From NCBI RefSeq assembly GCF_014750685.1, contig NZ_JAAXGE010000003.1, positions 682,001-746,000 on the forward strand: 64,000 nucleotides of DNA. Reading direction: 5' to 3'. The first letter of the stretch is position 1. Every line of letters starts with the position of its first letter. This DNA is from Bacteroides sp. GM023 (GTDB lineage: Bacteria; Bacteroidota; Bacteroidia; Bacteroidales; Bacteroidaceae). Shown piece after piece: positions 1-8,359 of this stretch. The position numbers were made by a program, and so were the translations under genes. Below the pieces are notes generated by a model. It worked only from the letters and a program-made list of their open reading frames with translations, did not search any database and had not been told where the DNA came from.

Positions 1-1692
1 GGTGCCTTTACAATGGCAATACTGGCGTTTTCCGCCTGTAGTAATGAAGAATTACCCGCAGAAAATCCGGGTAATAGTGAAAAAACAGAAGTGGTGGAAG
101 GGGTACCTACTTACGCACGATTCACTATCAAAATGGATGGCATGAAACCTGGCACACGTGCTACTGATGACGGAACTGCTGCAGAAAAAGCCGTGAAGAA
201 CGTTCATGTGTATGTGTTTTCGAATGGAGTTTTTGAGGCATCAACTACTCCTGCAGGGACTACTGTAAATGGTAGCACTGGAGTATTTCATAGCGAAGTA
301 TTGAAATTGACTTCCGGTGAAAAAACGATTCTGGTAGTTGCTAATACAAGTACCGGTTGGTATCCGGTGCCGACAACAGGCACGTCTCTTACTACATTCC
401 AAAATCAGTTGATGGATATGTACACTACTCCGGGGCGTCTTGCACACGATGGTGAGGCAGCTATTGACCGTCTAGGTGAAGGATTCAAGCATATGCAAGG
501 TTTTGGTGATGCTCCGAATAATGGCATTTTAATGACTAACTTATTATCCCAATCCAGCTTTATCTTGAAACCGGGTATTTCTCAGGCTGATGCTGAAAAA
601 AACAATTATGGTGCTGACGATCCTAAAGACTTCAATCATTTTGAAATTCCTCTTTATCGCGTAACTGCTAAATTGCAAACTACATACAAAGATGGGGATG
701 CATTGATTTATAAGGCAGTGTTAGGTAATGAATTGACTAATAAAGTAGAAGTCGGTACTTTGAAAAATCCAACTTTCACAGTACGCAACTTGCCAAAGGA
801 TGTATATCTTTTCAAACATGGAAATACTAACTTCCCATTGCAGACTCCGTTATATGATAAAACACATACAAGTTCAACTTGGGCAGATTTTAAAGTTTTT
901 GACGAAACAAATGAGCCGACTCTTGCAGTCACAGAGGCAACAGGAACACCTAAAACTATGTATATACCGGAAAATGCCAATGCAGTACCCGTTATCGGAA
1001 ATACTTCTTATGTACTGGTGAAAGGTACCTTTGAACCCAATAGAGAGTATGTAATCACAGATGTGGATAAAGATGGAAACAAGGTATATGGATTTAAAGA
1101 TAATACGGATAAGATTAGTGTGTTTACCTATGCACCGGATTGGGGTGTCGAAATTTATGCCGTACCTGCATCTGTAACCGGCGATGAGAATCGTGTGAAG
1201 CATGGAATGAACACTACATTGAAAGCTTATTTGGTCAAAGCAAATTTGAAACAGTATATTGGTAGTACTAAAGATGCCCCGGTATATGATGGTATCACTG
1301 GTAAAAACATTTACTATAGTGTAGTTGCAGGGGTCAAGAGTGGTATTTATAATACTGTGGTTATCTCTAAGAATGTTCAGAATGATGGTAAGACAGGATA
1401 TGATGCAACAGCGGTAGAAACAGTGAAATATTTGCAATATACTAATGGAGAGACTTATTATCGCATCAACATACAGGATAATACATATCCGGAAAATAAC
1501 AACTTGTACTATTCGGTTACTCGCAACAATTTCTATAAAGTGAACGTGAAATCAATCTCAGGTGTTGGATATCCGAATGATTCAGATGTCACAGTAACTC
1601 CGGAAAATCCGATCAGCCAGAAAACTTATATGCAGGCTCATATTACTGTTGAGCCGTGGAAAGTTATAGATCAGGAAGCTGATTTGAACTAA
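1..1692 (+). CDS. Major fimbrial subunit (FimA/Mfa1-type fimbrillin lipoprotein), 5' end outside window
   Basis: The reading frame is open from base 1 and the first visible codons (GAFT, then MAILAFSACS) are the end of a lipoprotein signal peptide with Cys in the lipobox, so the true start lies upstream and the ATG at 13 is probably internal. After the Cys comes a short linker, then KPGTRA (Arg about residue 49 from that Met), resembling the Arg-processing site of FimA-type subunits, then a beta-rich body starting VKNVHVYVFSNG, typical of fimbrillin N-domains. The C-terminus (HITVEPWKVI) resembles the strand-donating tail with a conserved Trp. It heads a set of fimbrial lipoproteins and is followed by a stable hairpin. 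Family placement is confident; the identity as shaft rather than tip subunit is inferred from gene order. Confidence 0.82.
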   Translation, partial: GAFTMAILAFSACSNEELPAENPGNSEKTEVVEGVPTYARFTIKMDGMKPGTRATDDGTAAEKAVKNVHVYVFSNGVFEASTTPAGTTVNGSTGVFHSEVLKLTSGEKTILVVANTSTGWYPVPTTGTSLTTFQNQLMDMYTTPGRLAHDGEAAIDRLGEGFKHMQGFGDAPNNGILMTNLLSQSSFILKPGISQADAEKNNYGADDPKDFNHFEIPLYRVTAKLQTTYKDGDALIYKAVLGNELTNKVEVGTLKNPTFTVRNLPKDVYLFKHGNTNFPLQTPLYDKTHTSSTWADFKVFDETNEPTLAVTEATGTPKTMYIPENANAVPVIGNTSYVLVKGTFEPNREYVITDVDKDGNKVYGFKDNTDKISVFTYAPDWGVEIYAVPASVTGDENRVKHGMNTTLKAYLVKANLKQYIGSTKDAPVYDGITGKNIYYSVVAGVKSGIYNTVVISKNVQNDGKTGYDATAVETVKYLQYTNGETYYRINIQDNTYPENNNLYYSVTRNNFYKVNVKSISGVGYPNDSDVTVTPENPISQKTYMQAHITVEPWKVIDQEADLN

Positions 1693-1707
1693 TAACAGAG
1701 TATTAAA

Positions 1708-1748
1708 GAAGTTTCATCTCCGGGCGTTACTGCCCGGAGAAAACTTTC
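1708..1748 (+). promoter_or_regulatory. Intercistronic hairpin after the major fimbrillin
   Basis: A perfect 8-bp GC-rich stem (CTCCGGGC at 1718-1725, GCCCGGAG at 1732-1739, 6-nt loop) is extended by flanking GAAGTTT and AAACTTTC. No U-run follows, so it looks like an mRNA-stabilising or partially terminating structure and not a full terminator. It would allow more fimbrillin than anchor protein from one transcript. Confidence 0.6.
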
Positions 1749-1773
1749 TCAAAATCATAAATTAAGAAATAAG

Positions 1774-2781
1774 ATGCATTTCAAATTTACAAGATTGTAC
1801 CGGTATGCCGGAATAGCCGCACTCATATGGATGTTGCCATGGCTTGCTACAGGATGTGTAAAAGAAGACCTTTCCGGTTGTCCGACTGGTTCTTACTCAA
1901 TCAAATTTGAGTATGTGAATCATACCGACACTGAACATTCCAATCGTTTTTATATGGATGTACACAGGGTGGATCTATATGTATTCGATTCAACCGGACA
2001 TTTTGTGAAATGCATAACCAATAGCGGAACTCCTTTTGATGAAAACTTTCATATTAAACCGGAGCTTCCCGAAGGAAACTACACCTTGGTAGCTTGGGGA
2101 AATTTGTCTGATGAAGTAATGGTAAAACCTGCTTTTGTGAGTGGAAAAACGACACTTGAAGAAGGTTTACTTTCACTAAAGACCATAACCAATCAAAGCG
2201 TGAACAAAAAACTGACTCCGGTCTTTCATGCCATTAAAGAAATAATAGTGGATGATTCCACTGATAAAACCGATATTCTTTCATTTACGAAAAACGAGAA
2301 CCAGTTGGGCTTGACAATCAAATGGTTTGAAAAAAGCGGCATACCATGTATTCATGGTAGTGCGGACGGCGTACGCATACGCGTGGTTGACCCCAAAGGG
2401 GCAACTTATAAATTTGATAATTCTATAGTTGCTTCGGGCAACGAACTAATATATTATCCTTATCAAACAGTCGGCAATGACAAACATAACGAGTTGACTG
2501 GGAGTTTCTCATTGATGAGACTGATAGAGGGTGAAGAAATGACTTTGTTGGTAGAACGTCCGATGGAGGACGGAAGCGTGAGGGAACTCTATCGTTACAA
2601 CCTGGTGAATCTGATTCGGGAGCATCCCTATTCGCGTGCTCAAGAAGACCTCGACCGACGCGATTTCTATGAAATAGAACTTTCACTGGTAGATGATTTG
2701 GATGGCGATACGGACACATTCATGCAGGCAGCCATTACAATAGCCGGATGGAAAGTCATATTGCAGGACACCGGAATATAA
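1774..2781 (+). CDS. FimB/Mfa2-family fimbrial anchor lipoprotein
   Basis: 335 residues. The signal peptide ends in LATGC (Cys28) followed by VKEDLSGCP, a start typical of the FimB/Mfa2 family, which caps and anchors fimbriae at the outer membrane. The body contains the expected VHRVDLYVFDSTGHFV strand and ends ITIAGWKVILQDTGI. It lies about 80 bp after the major fimbrillin and is separated from it by the hairpin. Function as anchor/length regulator is known for the family; here it is inferred from sequence resemblance and position. Confidence 0.82.
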   Translation: MHFKFTRLYRYAGIAALIWMLPWLATGCVKEDLSGCPTGSYSIKFEYVNHTDTEHSNRFYMDVHRVDLYVFDSTGHFVKCITNSGTPFDENFHIKPELPEGNYTLVAWGNLSDEVMVKPAFVSGKTTLEEGLLSLKTITNQSVNKKLTPVFHAIKEIIVDDSTDKTDILSFTKNENQLGLTIKWFEKSGIPCIHGSADGVRIRVVDPKGATYKFDNSIVASGNELIYYPYQTVGNDKHNELTGSFSLMRLIEGEEMTLLVERPMEDGSVRELYRYNLVNLIREHPYSRAQEDLDRRDFYEIELSLVDDLDGDTDTFMQAAITIAGWKVILQDTGI

Positions 2782-2807
2782 TATCACATGGGAATATAGT
2801 ATCACAT
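2773..2807 (+). repeat. Short 18-bp-period tandem duplication across the stop of the anchor gene
   Basis: Two 17-bp copies beginning GGAATATA (2773-2789 and 2791-2807) match at 16 of 17 bases. The anchor gene stop codon lies inside the first copy. A good ribosome-binding site (AGGAG, 2816-2820) follows and sets the ATG at 2824. Confidence 0.6.
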
Positions 2808-2823
2808 TATAATATAGGAGAAC

Positions 2824-4785
2824 ATGAAAATAAAATATTTATCGAAATTGGGTTTGACGACTCTGCTGTTATGGTTGACGGCTGCTTGCACTGCCGGCTT
2901 AGAGCAGTCTTTGGATGATGAGGGACAGGACAGTGGAATGGAGATTCCTGTCAGTATATCGCCCAGACTTTCGGTAGGGCAGGATGAGACGTTGTCTAAA
3001 TTGCGTGTAATTATTTTTTCGACACGCAACTCCAACCCTTATGCTTCCAAAGTCTTGATAAGTAATGAACTGATAGATGTGAATAAAGACTATACGACCA
3101 CTACTTACGTGGGTTATAATGACATCTATGTGATAGGTGACGAACCGGTGGATCTTTCGAAGGTAAAAGAGCCTAAAGATTTAAAAGGTATCAAAATGAA
3201 TACTGAGACGAGTTTGACAGCTTCGGAATTTGTGTTCTACAAGGAGTTGCTCAATGTGAACGTAAAAGGCAAGAATGAAATATATCTTGAAGGTGAATCT
3301 ACACCTATGTCAAAGTTGGATGTGAAGTTGCAACATGTGGTGGCTAAACTGACAGTCGATTTTGCTCTTGGCAGACAAATTTTTGTCGACGGTGTAGCTA
3401 CTGGGAAGTTTTTAGAATTCAAGTCGATGGAGTTGGTACGTATTCCTAAATACAGTTACTTGAGCCCGGAAAAGTATGGGCAGGATGACGGATATTCAGA
3501 CAACAAGTCATTTGACTTAACAAAAAACAATACTGCTACACAGGTTAATCGTTTTAAGTGGTTATCCGGTGAAATATACCTGCCGGAATATTTGCTTACA
3601 GATAATAAATATAGAATGGCTTTACGCATAAATGGCGTTGAAAATGGTGTAAGTCACACTTATACTTTACCTATTGGCGATGGGATGAACCCCGCAAGTT
3701 CTAAATCTACGGACTGGAATATCACCCGCAATCGTCATTATAAATTAAAGATTACAGCTATCAAAGGGTATGGCGAAGCGTCTCTTGACGTGGATGCAAA
3801 GGTAGAGGGCTGGTCGGAAATCAGTATTCCGGTTGACATTCCGACATCAAGTTTCATTGCTGTTAGTACACAAGAGGTAGATGCCAAATCTCTTCGCTTT
3901 TATACATATATTCGTTTTATTAGCAATGGGGAAGTTTCGGTAATAAAACCTGCAGGGGTAGCAGATAATAATCTAGCACATACGGTAGAGTATGATGATG
4001 CGACAAAAACAAGCGGTCGTATTGGATTCAGACTGGGAAATTGGAATGCGGGAAAGAAAAATACATTCGTAGTGGAAGTGAAGTCAGGAACATCGTCACT
4101 TAATATTAATGTAAATGTTTCTAACAGAAGAGCATCCTCGGAACAAACGAATGAGGTCTCTTGGGCTGCCGCTATGGGGTATCCCGATGAGGCGAATCGG
4201 AACAAGGTGGACTACTATAATGCAAAATACCATAAACAAGGTCCCATGAGCGGATGCAAGAACTATTTTGTAGGAAGCGAAAATGATCCAACAACGGGAA
4301 AAGGATGCTGGAGAGTCGCTACTATTGGAGAAAATCAGGATTTGTTTATTTCAGGGAATTATTGGGCTATTGAGGACTATGCTGCGACTCAAGCATATTA
4401 CGTAAATAAGACTGGATTCCCTGTTGCAAACAAAGCTTATACGCGGTGTAAATATTTTTGCGTGCTAGATGTGCTTCCACCTGAATTATCGGAATTTATC
4501 GTTTCAGATACTGATGTGAATGACATAGCCCAAGCAGATGCATCCAAGGTTTGTACGGACTTAGGTACCGGATGGAAATTGCCTACAGGAGAGCAAACGA
4601 AGTATGTATTCCAGTATGCGGGAACTAACGGGCTGCCTAATAACTTTTTTTCCGACAGTTATTGGGGACAGAATGCGGATGGTACTTTCATTGTAGCTAC
4701 AATGAAAGATTCCGAGGGCACAAACACAACTGATGCCCTGCGAAACCAACCTCATGCGGTACGTTGTGTAAAATCACGTTATTAA
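2824..4785 (+). CDS. Minor fimbrial subunit / tip-type lipoprotein
   Basis: 653 residues. Lipobox LTAAC (Cys22). The N-terminal half is fimbrillin-like (for example LSKLRVIIFSTRN, then LSGEIYLPEY and RNRHYKLKITAIKGYG). The C-terminal third changes character: LGTGWKLPTGEQTKYVFQ and a closing RNQPHAVRCVKSRY resemble the C-terminal lectin-like fold (DUF1566/FISUMP style) found on large Bacteroidales surface proteins. This architecture suits an accessory tip subunit, possibly an adhesin. The start at 2824 is fixed by the AGGAG site and the signal peptide. The adhesin role is inference. Confidence 0.7.
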   Translation: MKIKYLSKLGLTTLLLWLTAACTAGLEQSLDDEGQDSGMEIPVSISPRLSVGQDETLSKLRVIIFSTRNSNPYASKVLISNELIDVNKDYTTTTYVGYNDIYVIGDEPVDLSKVKEPKDLKGIKMNTETSLTASEFVFYKELLNVNVKGKNEIYLEGESTPMSKLDVKLQHVVAKLTVDFALGRQIFVDGVATGKFLEFKSMELVRIPKYSYLSPEKYGQDDGYSDNKSFDLTKNNTATQVNRFKWLSGEIYLPEYLLTDNKYRMALRINGVENGVSHTYTLPIGDGMNPASSKSTDWNITRNRHYKLKITAIKGYGEASLDVDAKVEGWSEISIPVDIPTSSFIAVSTQEVDAKSLRFYTYIRFISNGEVSVIKPAGVADNNLAHTVEYDDATKTSGRIGFRLGNWNAGKKNTFVVEVKSGTSSLNINVNVSNRRASSEQTNEVSWAAAMGYPDEANRNKVDYYNAKYHKQGPMSGCKNYFVGSENDPTTGKGCWRVATIGENQDLFISGNYWAIEDYAATQAYYVNKTGFPVANKAYTRCKYFCVLDVLPPELSEFIVSDTDVNDIAQADASKVCTDLGTGWKLPTGEQTKYVFQYAGTNGLPNNFFSDSYWGQNADGTFIVATMKDSEGTNTTDALRNQPHAVRCVKSRY

Positions 4786-4796
4786 AAGAGAATAGT

Positions 4797-6464
4797 ATGA
4801 AATTAAGAATGAAATATCTACATATCGCTTGCTTGTTTTTATTTTCCGGTCTGACAGCTTGTTCGGAAGAGGATAATATATCGGGACAAGAAATACAAAC
4901 AGGCGAATCGGAACAGATTGTTTTGAAGTTGAGTGTACCGAAAGAATCGGTTGTTCAGACCCGTGCTGCCGCCGATACACCAAATGATGATGAAAAGGTG
5001 GAAAGGATAGACTTTTTAGTTTTCGATGACAATAAAAGGTTAGTTTGGCACGAACAACCGACAGTGAAATGGACAGGTATAGACTATAAGATGACAGTAA
5101 GTGTACCATCATATAAAGGTAAGCATCAATTATATCTGGTCGCTAATTATCCTATGACAGAAGAGATGATACCCGATTTAGACGCCTTGTTGGCTGCTCG
5201 AAGCAAAACACTCAATGCATCTGTTGCTTCTCCCTTTGTGATGTCTACGCGTCTGATTGAACTATCGAATTTGAATGCTACGACTATAGGGGATGCAATG
5301 AAAACTGACGGAGGGGCTTTCAAACTATGGAGAAATGTTGCGAAATTTAGTGTAAGTGTGAGCGCGACCAACTTTTCCCTAACTTCGGTAAATTGGATTA
5401 ATTGCTCTGCGGAAGCTCCCGTTGTATACGAATCCGATTATGAGGTGTCATCGAAAAGTGCATTCCAAAATATTGCTTCTCCGGCTTCTCCGGTTTTCCT
5501 CTATAACATACCGGATTATGGGACAAATAAACCCAATCAATCGGATGGGTTTTATGTGGTGATTGGAGGAGAGTATACAGCAAAAGATGGAACAAAAACT
5601 GCTGGATTTTACAAAATCCGCTTGTTCACTCTAGGTGCAGATTCTAAGACAAAAGTGCCACTCTCTTCGATTGACAGTAACAAATATTACAAGATAGACG
5701 TAAAAAGTGTCTTTGGGGCAGGACTCAATAGTTTGAATATGGCAAAGAAGAACGGTTTTTCCAATGATATGGAAGCATTGACTTTTTATGAATATAAGGG
5801 TTCGCATGATTATCGGGAAAACTTTTTGCAAAATGGTTATCAATTGGGAATGGAAAAGTCACATTTGAAGATATATAACGGCAATTATTTTGATGGACTT
5901 TCATTAGGGTATTTTTATCGGTGCATTCGGGATGCTTCTCTAGGTGATTATACTATATTGGACCCGGATTACCCCAATAAGAACCGTGGACGTGTGAAGG
6001 CGTATGGAGTAGGGACGGACACGTCAATAATATTGGCGTCGACTCAAGTGTACGACAAACCAGATTCACCGATAGAAATGGAATTGCGGTTTACTGACGA
6101 TAAGAGTAAATTTAATAATAGTAATATAATAAAGGTGGATAACTATACAATAAATAGTATCCTCCAATATGGTACGATTAGAAAAGAGATGACTATTGAC
6201 CGCTATCGCTCGATTCCTAACATATATACAGTACTGACAATGCAGAACACTAGTAATGCGGAAGTGGTAGGAGATGCTACATCATGGGTCGGCATTGCCG
6301 AGCAACGTCACGAAGGAGTAACCACTTATCCGAAGATAGACTCTGAAAATGCATACATATTTATTCACGTAAAAGCTAATAATACGGGGCAGCCACGTGA
6401 TGCTGTCATTCGCCTGTTTGGCAAGGATGGTTATTATGAAGTTCATCTTCGTCAAAAAGCGTAA
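4797..6464 (+). CDS. Fimbrillin-family lipoprotein (second accessory subunit)
   Basis: 555 residues from the ATG at 4797, 11 bp after the preceding stop. An earlier in-frame ATG at 4764 overlaps the previous gene and would put 11 residues before the signal peptide, so it was not used. The signal peptide ends LFSGLTAC (Cys22). VVQTRAAAD at about residues 52-60 resembles a FimA-type processing site, followed by KVERIDFLVFDDN. The last ~80 residues (ending VIRLFGKDGYYEVHLRQKA) look like a separate beta domain. Probably a minor subunit of the same fimbria; the ligand is unknown. Confidence 0.7.
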   Translation: MKLRMKYLHIACLFLFSGLTACSEEDNISGQEIQTGESEQIVLKLSVPKESVVQTRAAADTPNDDEKVERIDFLVFDDNKRLVWHEQPTVKWTGIDYKMTVSVPSYKGKHQLYLVANYPMTEEMIPDLDALLAARSKTLNASVASPFVMSTRLIELSNLNATTIGDAMKTDGGAFKLWRNVAKFSVSVSATNFSLTSVNWINCSAEAPVVYESDYEVSSKSAFQNIASPASPVFLYNIPDYGTNKPNQSDGFYVVIGGEYTAKDGTKTAGFYKIRLFTLGADSKTKVPLSSIDSNKYYKIDVKSVFGAGLNSLNMAKKNGFSNDMEALTFYEYKGSHDYRENFLQNGYQLGMEKSHLKIYNGNYFDGLSLGYFYRCIRDASLGDYTILDPDYPNKNRGRVKAYGVGTDTSIILASTQVYDKPDSPIEMELRFTDDKSKFNNSNIIKVDNYTINSILQYGTIRKEMTIDRYRSIPNIYTVLTMQNTSNAEVVGDATSWVGIAEQRHEGVTTYPKIDSENAYIFIHVKANNTGQPRDAVIRLFGKDGYYEVHLRQKA

Positions 6465-6487
6465 AAAGTAAATTAACACATTGAATA

Positions 6488-6814
6488 ATGGAAGATATAA
6501 TGACATCATTTGAAGAAATTCTACTGGAAGAAAACAAGGATGAGAAGCATGTTTACTTTCATTGTATAGAAGAGAGTTGGAGAGCATTCGGCCGGTCGGC
6601 TTATTATTCGGTTTTGCTTTATCCTGAACTGAAAGTAATAAGAGAGAAGGGACATGCAGGAAGAGCGTGTTACGTGAATATCTCTAATGAGCGTTTGATG
6701 CAGATTGAGGAAACGTGCCGTCTTTTTGTAGGAGACGAATGTATAAAGGCGGAAGTTCCGCCAATAGTTTATTGCAGGAGAAAAGGATATACGGAATGGG
6801 AGAGAGGGTTATAG
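6488..6814 (+). CDS. Small protein of unknown function in the fimbrial operon
   Basis: 108 residues, no signal peptide or membrane segment, so likely cytoplasmic. It starts 23 bp after the preceding gene, and its last 19 bases overlap the next gene's start, which suggests translational coupling. Several aromatic and charged residues and four Cys (26, 70, 85, 99 approximately) are visible, but no recognisable domain. Real-gene support comes from tight packing and codon use matching its neighbours. Confidence 0.6.
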   Translation: MEDIMTSFEEILLEENKDEKHVYFHCIEESWRAFGRSAYYSVLLYPELKVIREKGHAGRACYVNISNERLMQIEETCRLFVGDECIKAEVPPIVYCRRKGYTEWERGL

Positions 6815-7689
6815 AAGTGGTTGCAGGTACAAGAGGCCTAGGATACATCGGTTGTATCATATGGAGCATCCTGGTTTCTTGTGCTTGTTCATCAGGTAAA
6901 TATCGGGAAGAACGTCGTGATATTAAACATTTTTGGGATGAGTATGATTTCACGGACACGCTGTCGGATGCAAAACTGGGTGTTACCGGACAAATGTTGG
7001 TGGATTATCTGACACTGTTGCCTCAGGTTTCAAACGAACAGGCCTGCAACAATCTGAAACAGCTTGTCGCTAAGTCCGTAGTCAATAAGGAACTGAACAT
7101 CTGGCTTTTGCAGCAAATGGAGCAGTTGCTTTATGAGTCTAATTCGTCCCTGCGGAACGATGAATTTTATATAGCAGTCCTGGAAGAAGCGCTTGCTTCG
7201 GAAACTATAAAAGGAATGATGCGTGTGCATCCGATGTATCAGTTAAAGATGCTTCGGAAGAATCTTCCGGGTGAAAAAGCCACAGATTTTGTTTTTACTA
7301 CCGCTGACGGGCGAACAAGGTGCTTGTGGGATGTTCCGGCTAAATATACATTATTAATGTTTTATGACCTGACTTGTGAACATTGTCAGAAAGAAATTTG
7401 GGAGTTGTCCGCATCGCCTCTTATCAATCGGTTGTTATCAGCCAGGGAGCGGAATAGTCCCAGTCTATCATTGGTCGCGATTTGTATGGAAGGAGACGTG
7501 GACACATGGAAGAGGTGCTGCGCTGCACTACCCGCCGCATGGGTACATGGATATGATTCGGAAAATAAGTTGGTTGAAAAAGAACTTTATTTTCTACGTT
7601 CGTTACCATCTCTGTATCTTTTGGGAGAAGACAAAATGGTATTGTTGAAAGATGCTCCTATAGGGAAAGTACTGGATTATTTGAATTGA
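6796..7689 (+). CDS. Thioredoxin-fold lipoprotein (DUF5106/TlpA-like)
   Basis: 297 residues from the ATG at 6796, which has AGGA just upstream and gives a proper signal peptide ending LVSCACSS (Cys29 or Cys31 lipidated). An ATG at 6715 in the same frame would add 27 residues inside the previous gene. Residues ~40-150 look like the helical DUF5106-type region. From ~160 comes a redoxin domain: ATDFVFTTADG, then the active-site pair Cys194-Glu-His-Cys197 in FYDLTCEHCQKE, and a cis-Pro-like SLPSLYLL. It probably acts on disulfides in the periplasm. Its place behind fimbrial genes suggests, but does not prove, a role in their folding. Confidence 0.72.
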   Translation: MGERVIEVVAGTRGLGYIGCIIWSILVSCACSSGKYREERRDIKHFWDEYDFTDTLSDAKLGVTGQMLVDYLTLLPQVSNEQACNNLKQLVAKSVVNKELNIWLLQQMEQLLYESNSSLRNDEFYIAVLEEALASETIKGMMRVHPMYQLKMLRKNLPGEKATDFVFTTADGRTRCLWDVPAKYTLLMFYDLTCEHCQKEIWELSASPLINRLLSARERNSPSLSLVAICMEGDVDTWKRCCAALPAAWVHGYDSENKLVEKELYFLRSLPSLYLLGEDKMVLLKDAPIGKVLDYLN

Positions 7690-7698
7690 AAAGAAAGT

Positions 7699-8103
7699 AT
7701 GATTATATATAATAGTAGGCTGGCTAGAGCATTTTGTAATAAGAAGAGACAACATTATTTTATGATTTTCGGATGTTGCTTCACCCGCTATAAATATTTG
7801 GAAGTGTGGGAGGATATGGAGCTGCGGATTCATGAACGCCAATATCTCGAATGTTTCTTATTGGCTTTGTTACCTGCATTGGTGTTGTCCATCTTATTTT
7901 CCTGGTGGTTCATGTTGATTGCTTTTTTATGCTATCATTCATTATATTGGCTTGAAAGATGGTTCGGTCATCATTCTTCGTTTGATTGGGAAGCGTTGGA
8001 ACATTGTGGTGACACGTTATATCTGAGGAAAAGGAAATCCCGCGCCTGGATGAAATGGTATGGAAAGAAAACATTGCCGCCATCAGAGTGGGATGATGAT
8101 TAA
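7699..8103 (+). CDS. Small integral membrane protein, unknown function
   Basis: 134 residues. A basic, Cys-containing N-terminus is followed by one long or two short hydrophobic segments (about residues 52-83, YLECFLLALLPALVLSI then WWFMLIAFLCYHS) and a basic C-terminal tail. It starts 9 bp after the redoxin gene and ends just before a terminator, so it is the last gene of the fimbrial transcript. An alternative ATG at 7816 follows a good GGAGG site and would give a 95-residue protein that keeps the membrane segments. No family recognised. Confidence 0.5.
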   Translation: MIIYNSRLARAFCNKKRQHYFMIFGCCFTRYKYLEVWEDMELRIHERQYLECFLLALLPALVLSILFSWWFMLIAFLCYHSLYWLERWFGHHSSFDWEALEHCGDTLYLRKRKSRAWMKWYGKKTLPPSEWDDD

Positions 8104-8114
8104 ATAATATCGCC

Positions 8115-8135
8115 GTTGCTGTGAAGCAACTTTTT
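8115..8135 (+). terminator. Rho-independent terminator of the fimbrial operon
   Basis: Perfect 6-bp stem GTTGCT / AGCAAC with a GTGA tetraloop, directly followed by five T. It lies 12 bp after the last gene of the operon. Confidence 0.75.
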
Positions 8136-8141
8136 CCCCAT

Positions 8142-8205
8142 GAATTCATTCCCCTTGCCATTTTCTATCTGAATGACATGTTGTAGAAAATGGATTTATG
8201 AATTC
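8142..8205. other. Nested inverted repeats in the gap between two terminators
   Basis: An outer perfect pair (GAATTCAT 8142-8149, ATGAATTC 8198-8205) encloses an inner perfect 10-bp pair (CCATTTTCTA 8158-8167, TAGAAAATGG 8184-8193). The segment lies between the fimbrial terminator and a second terminator at 8254-8296 and holds no convincing ORF. It could be a small RNA, a leader, or a remnant; no promoter of the Bacteroides type was seen just upstream. Confidence 0.4.
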
Positions 8206-8253
8206 AGAAACTTGCCTGTGAAGGTAGGAAACTATTGTTTGTTTTGTTTGTGT

Positions 8254-8296
8254 CGTGCATCTTTTTCCCGGTGGGGAGGGAGATGCACGCTTTTTT
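8254..8296 (+). terminator. Strong hairpin terminator upstream of the Nif3-like gene
   Basis: 9-bp stem CGTGCATCT (8254-8262) / AGATGCACG (8281-8289), continued inward by T/C-rich and G-rich arms, then CTTTTTT. It would end any transcript from the 8136-8253 segment. Confidence 0.7.
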
Positions 8297-8330
8297 ATGT
8301 TGAAATGGTGCTCATTCCTATTTTATTTAT

Positions 8331-8338
8331 TATCTTTG
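8331..8338 (+). promoter_or_regulatory. Bacteroides -7 promoter element for the Nif3-like gene
   Basis: TATCTTTG matches TAnnTTTG and sits 21 bp before the ATG at 8360. No clear TTTG lies at the usual distance upstream. Confidence 0.5.
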
Positions 8339-8359
8339 CAACCAAATTTTCTACCAATA

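Noticed and set aside
8255..8359. N-terminal extension of the Nif3-like protein
   Set aside because: The extension runs through a terminator stem and the -7 promoter box and lacks family similarity.
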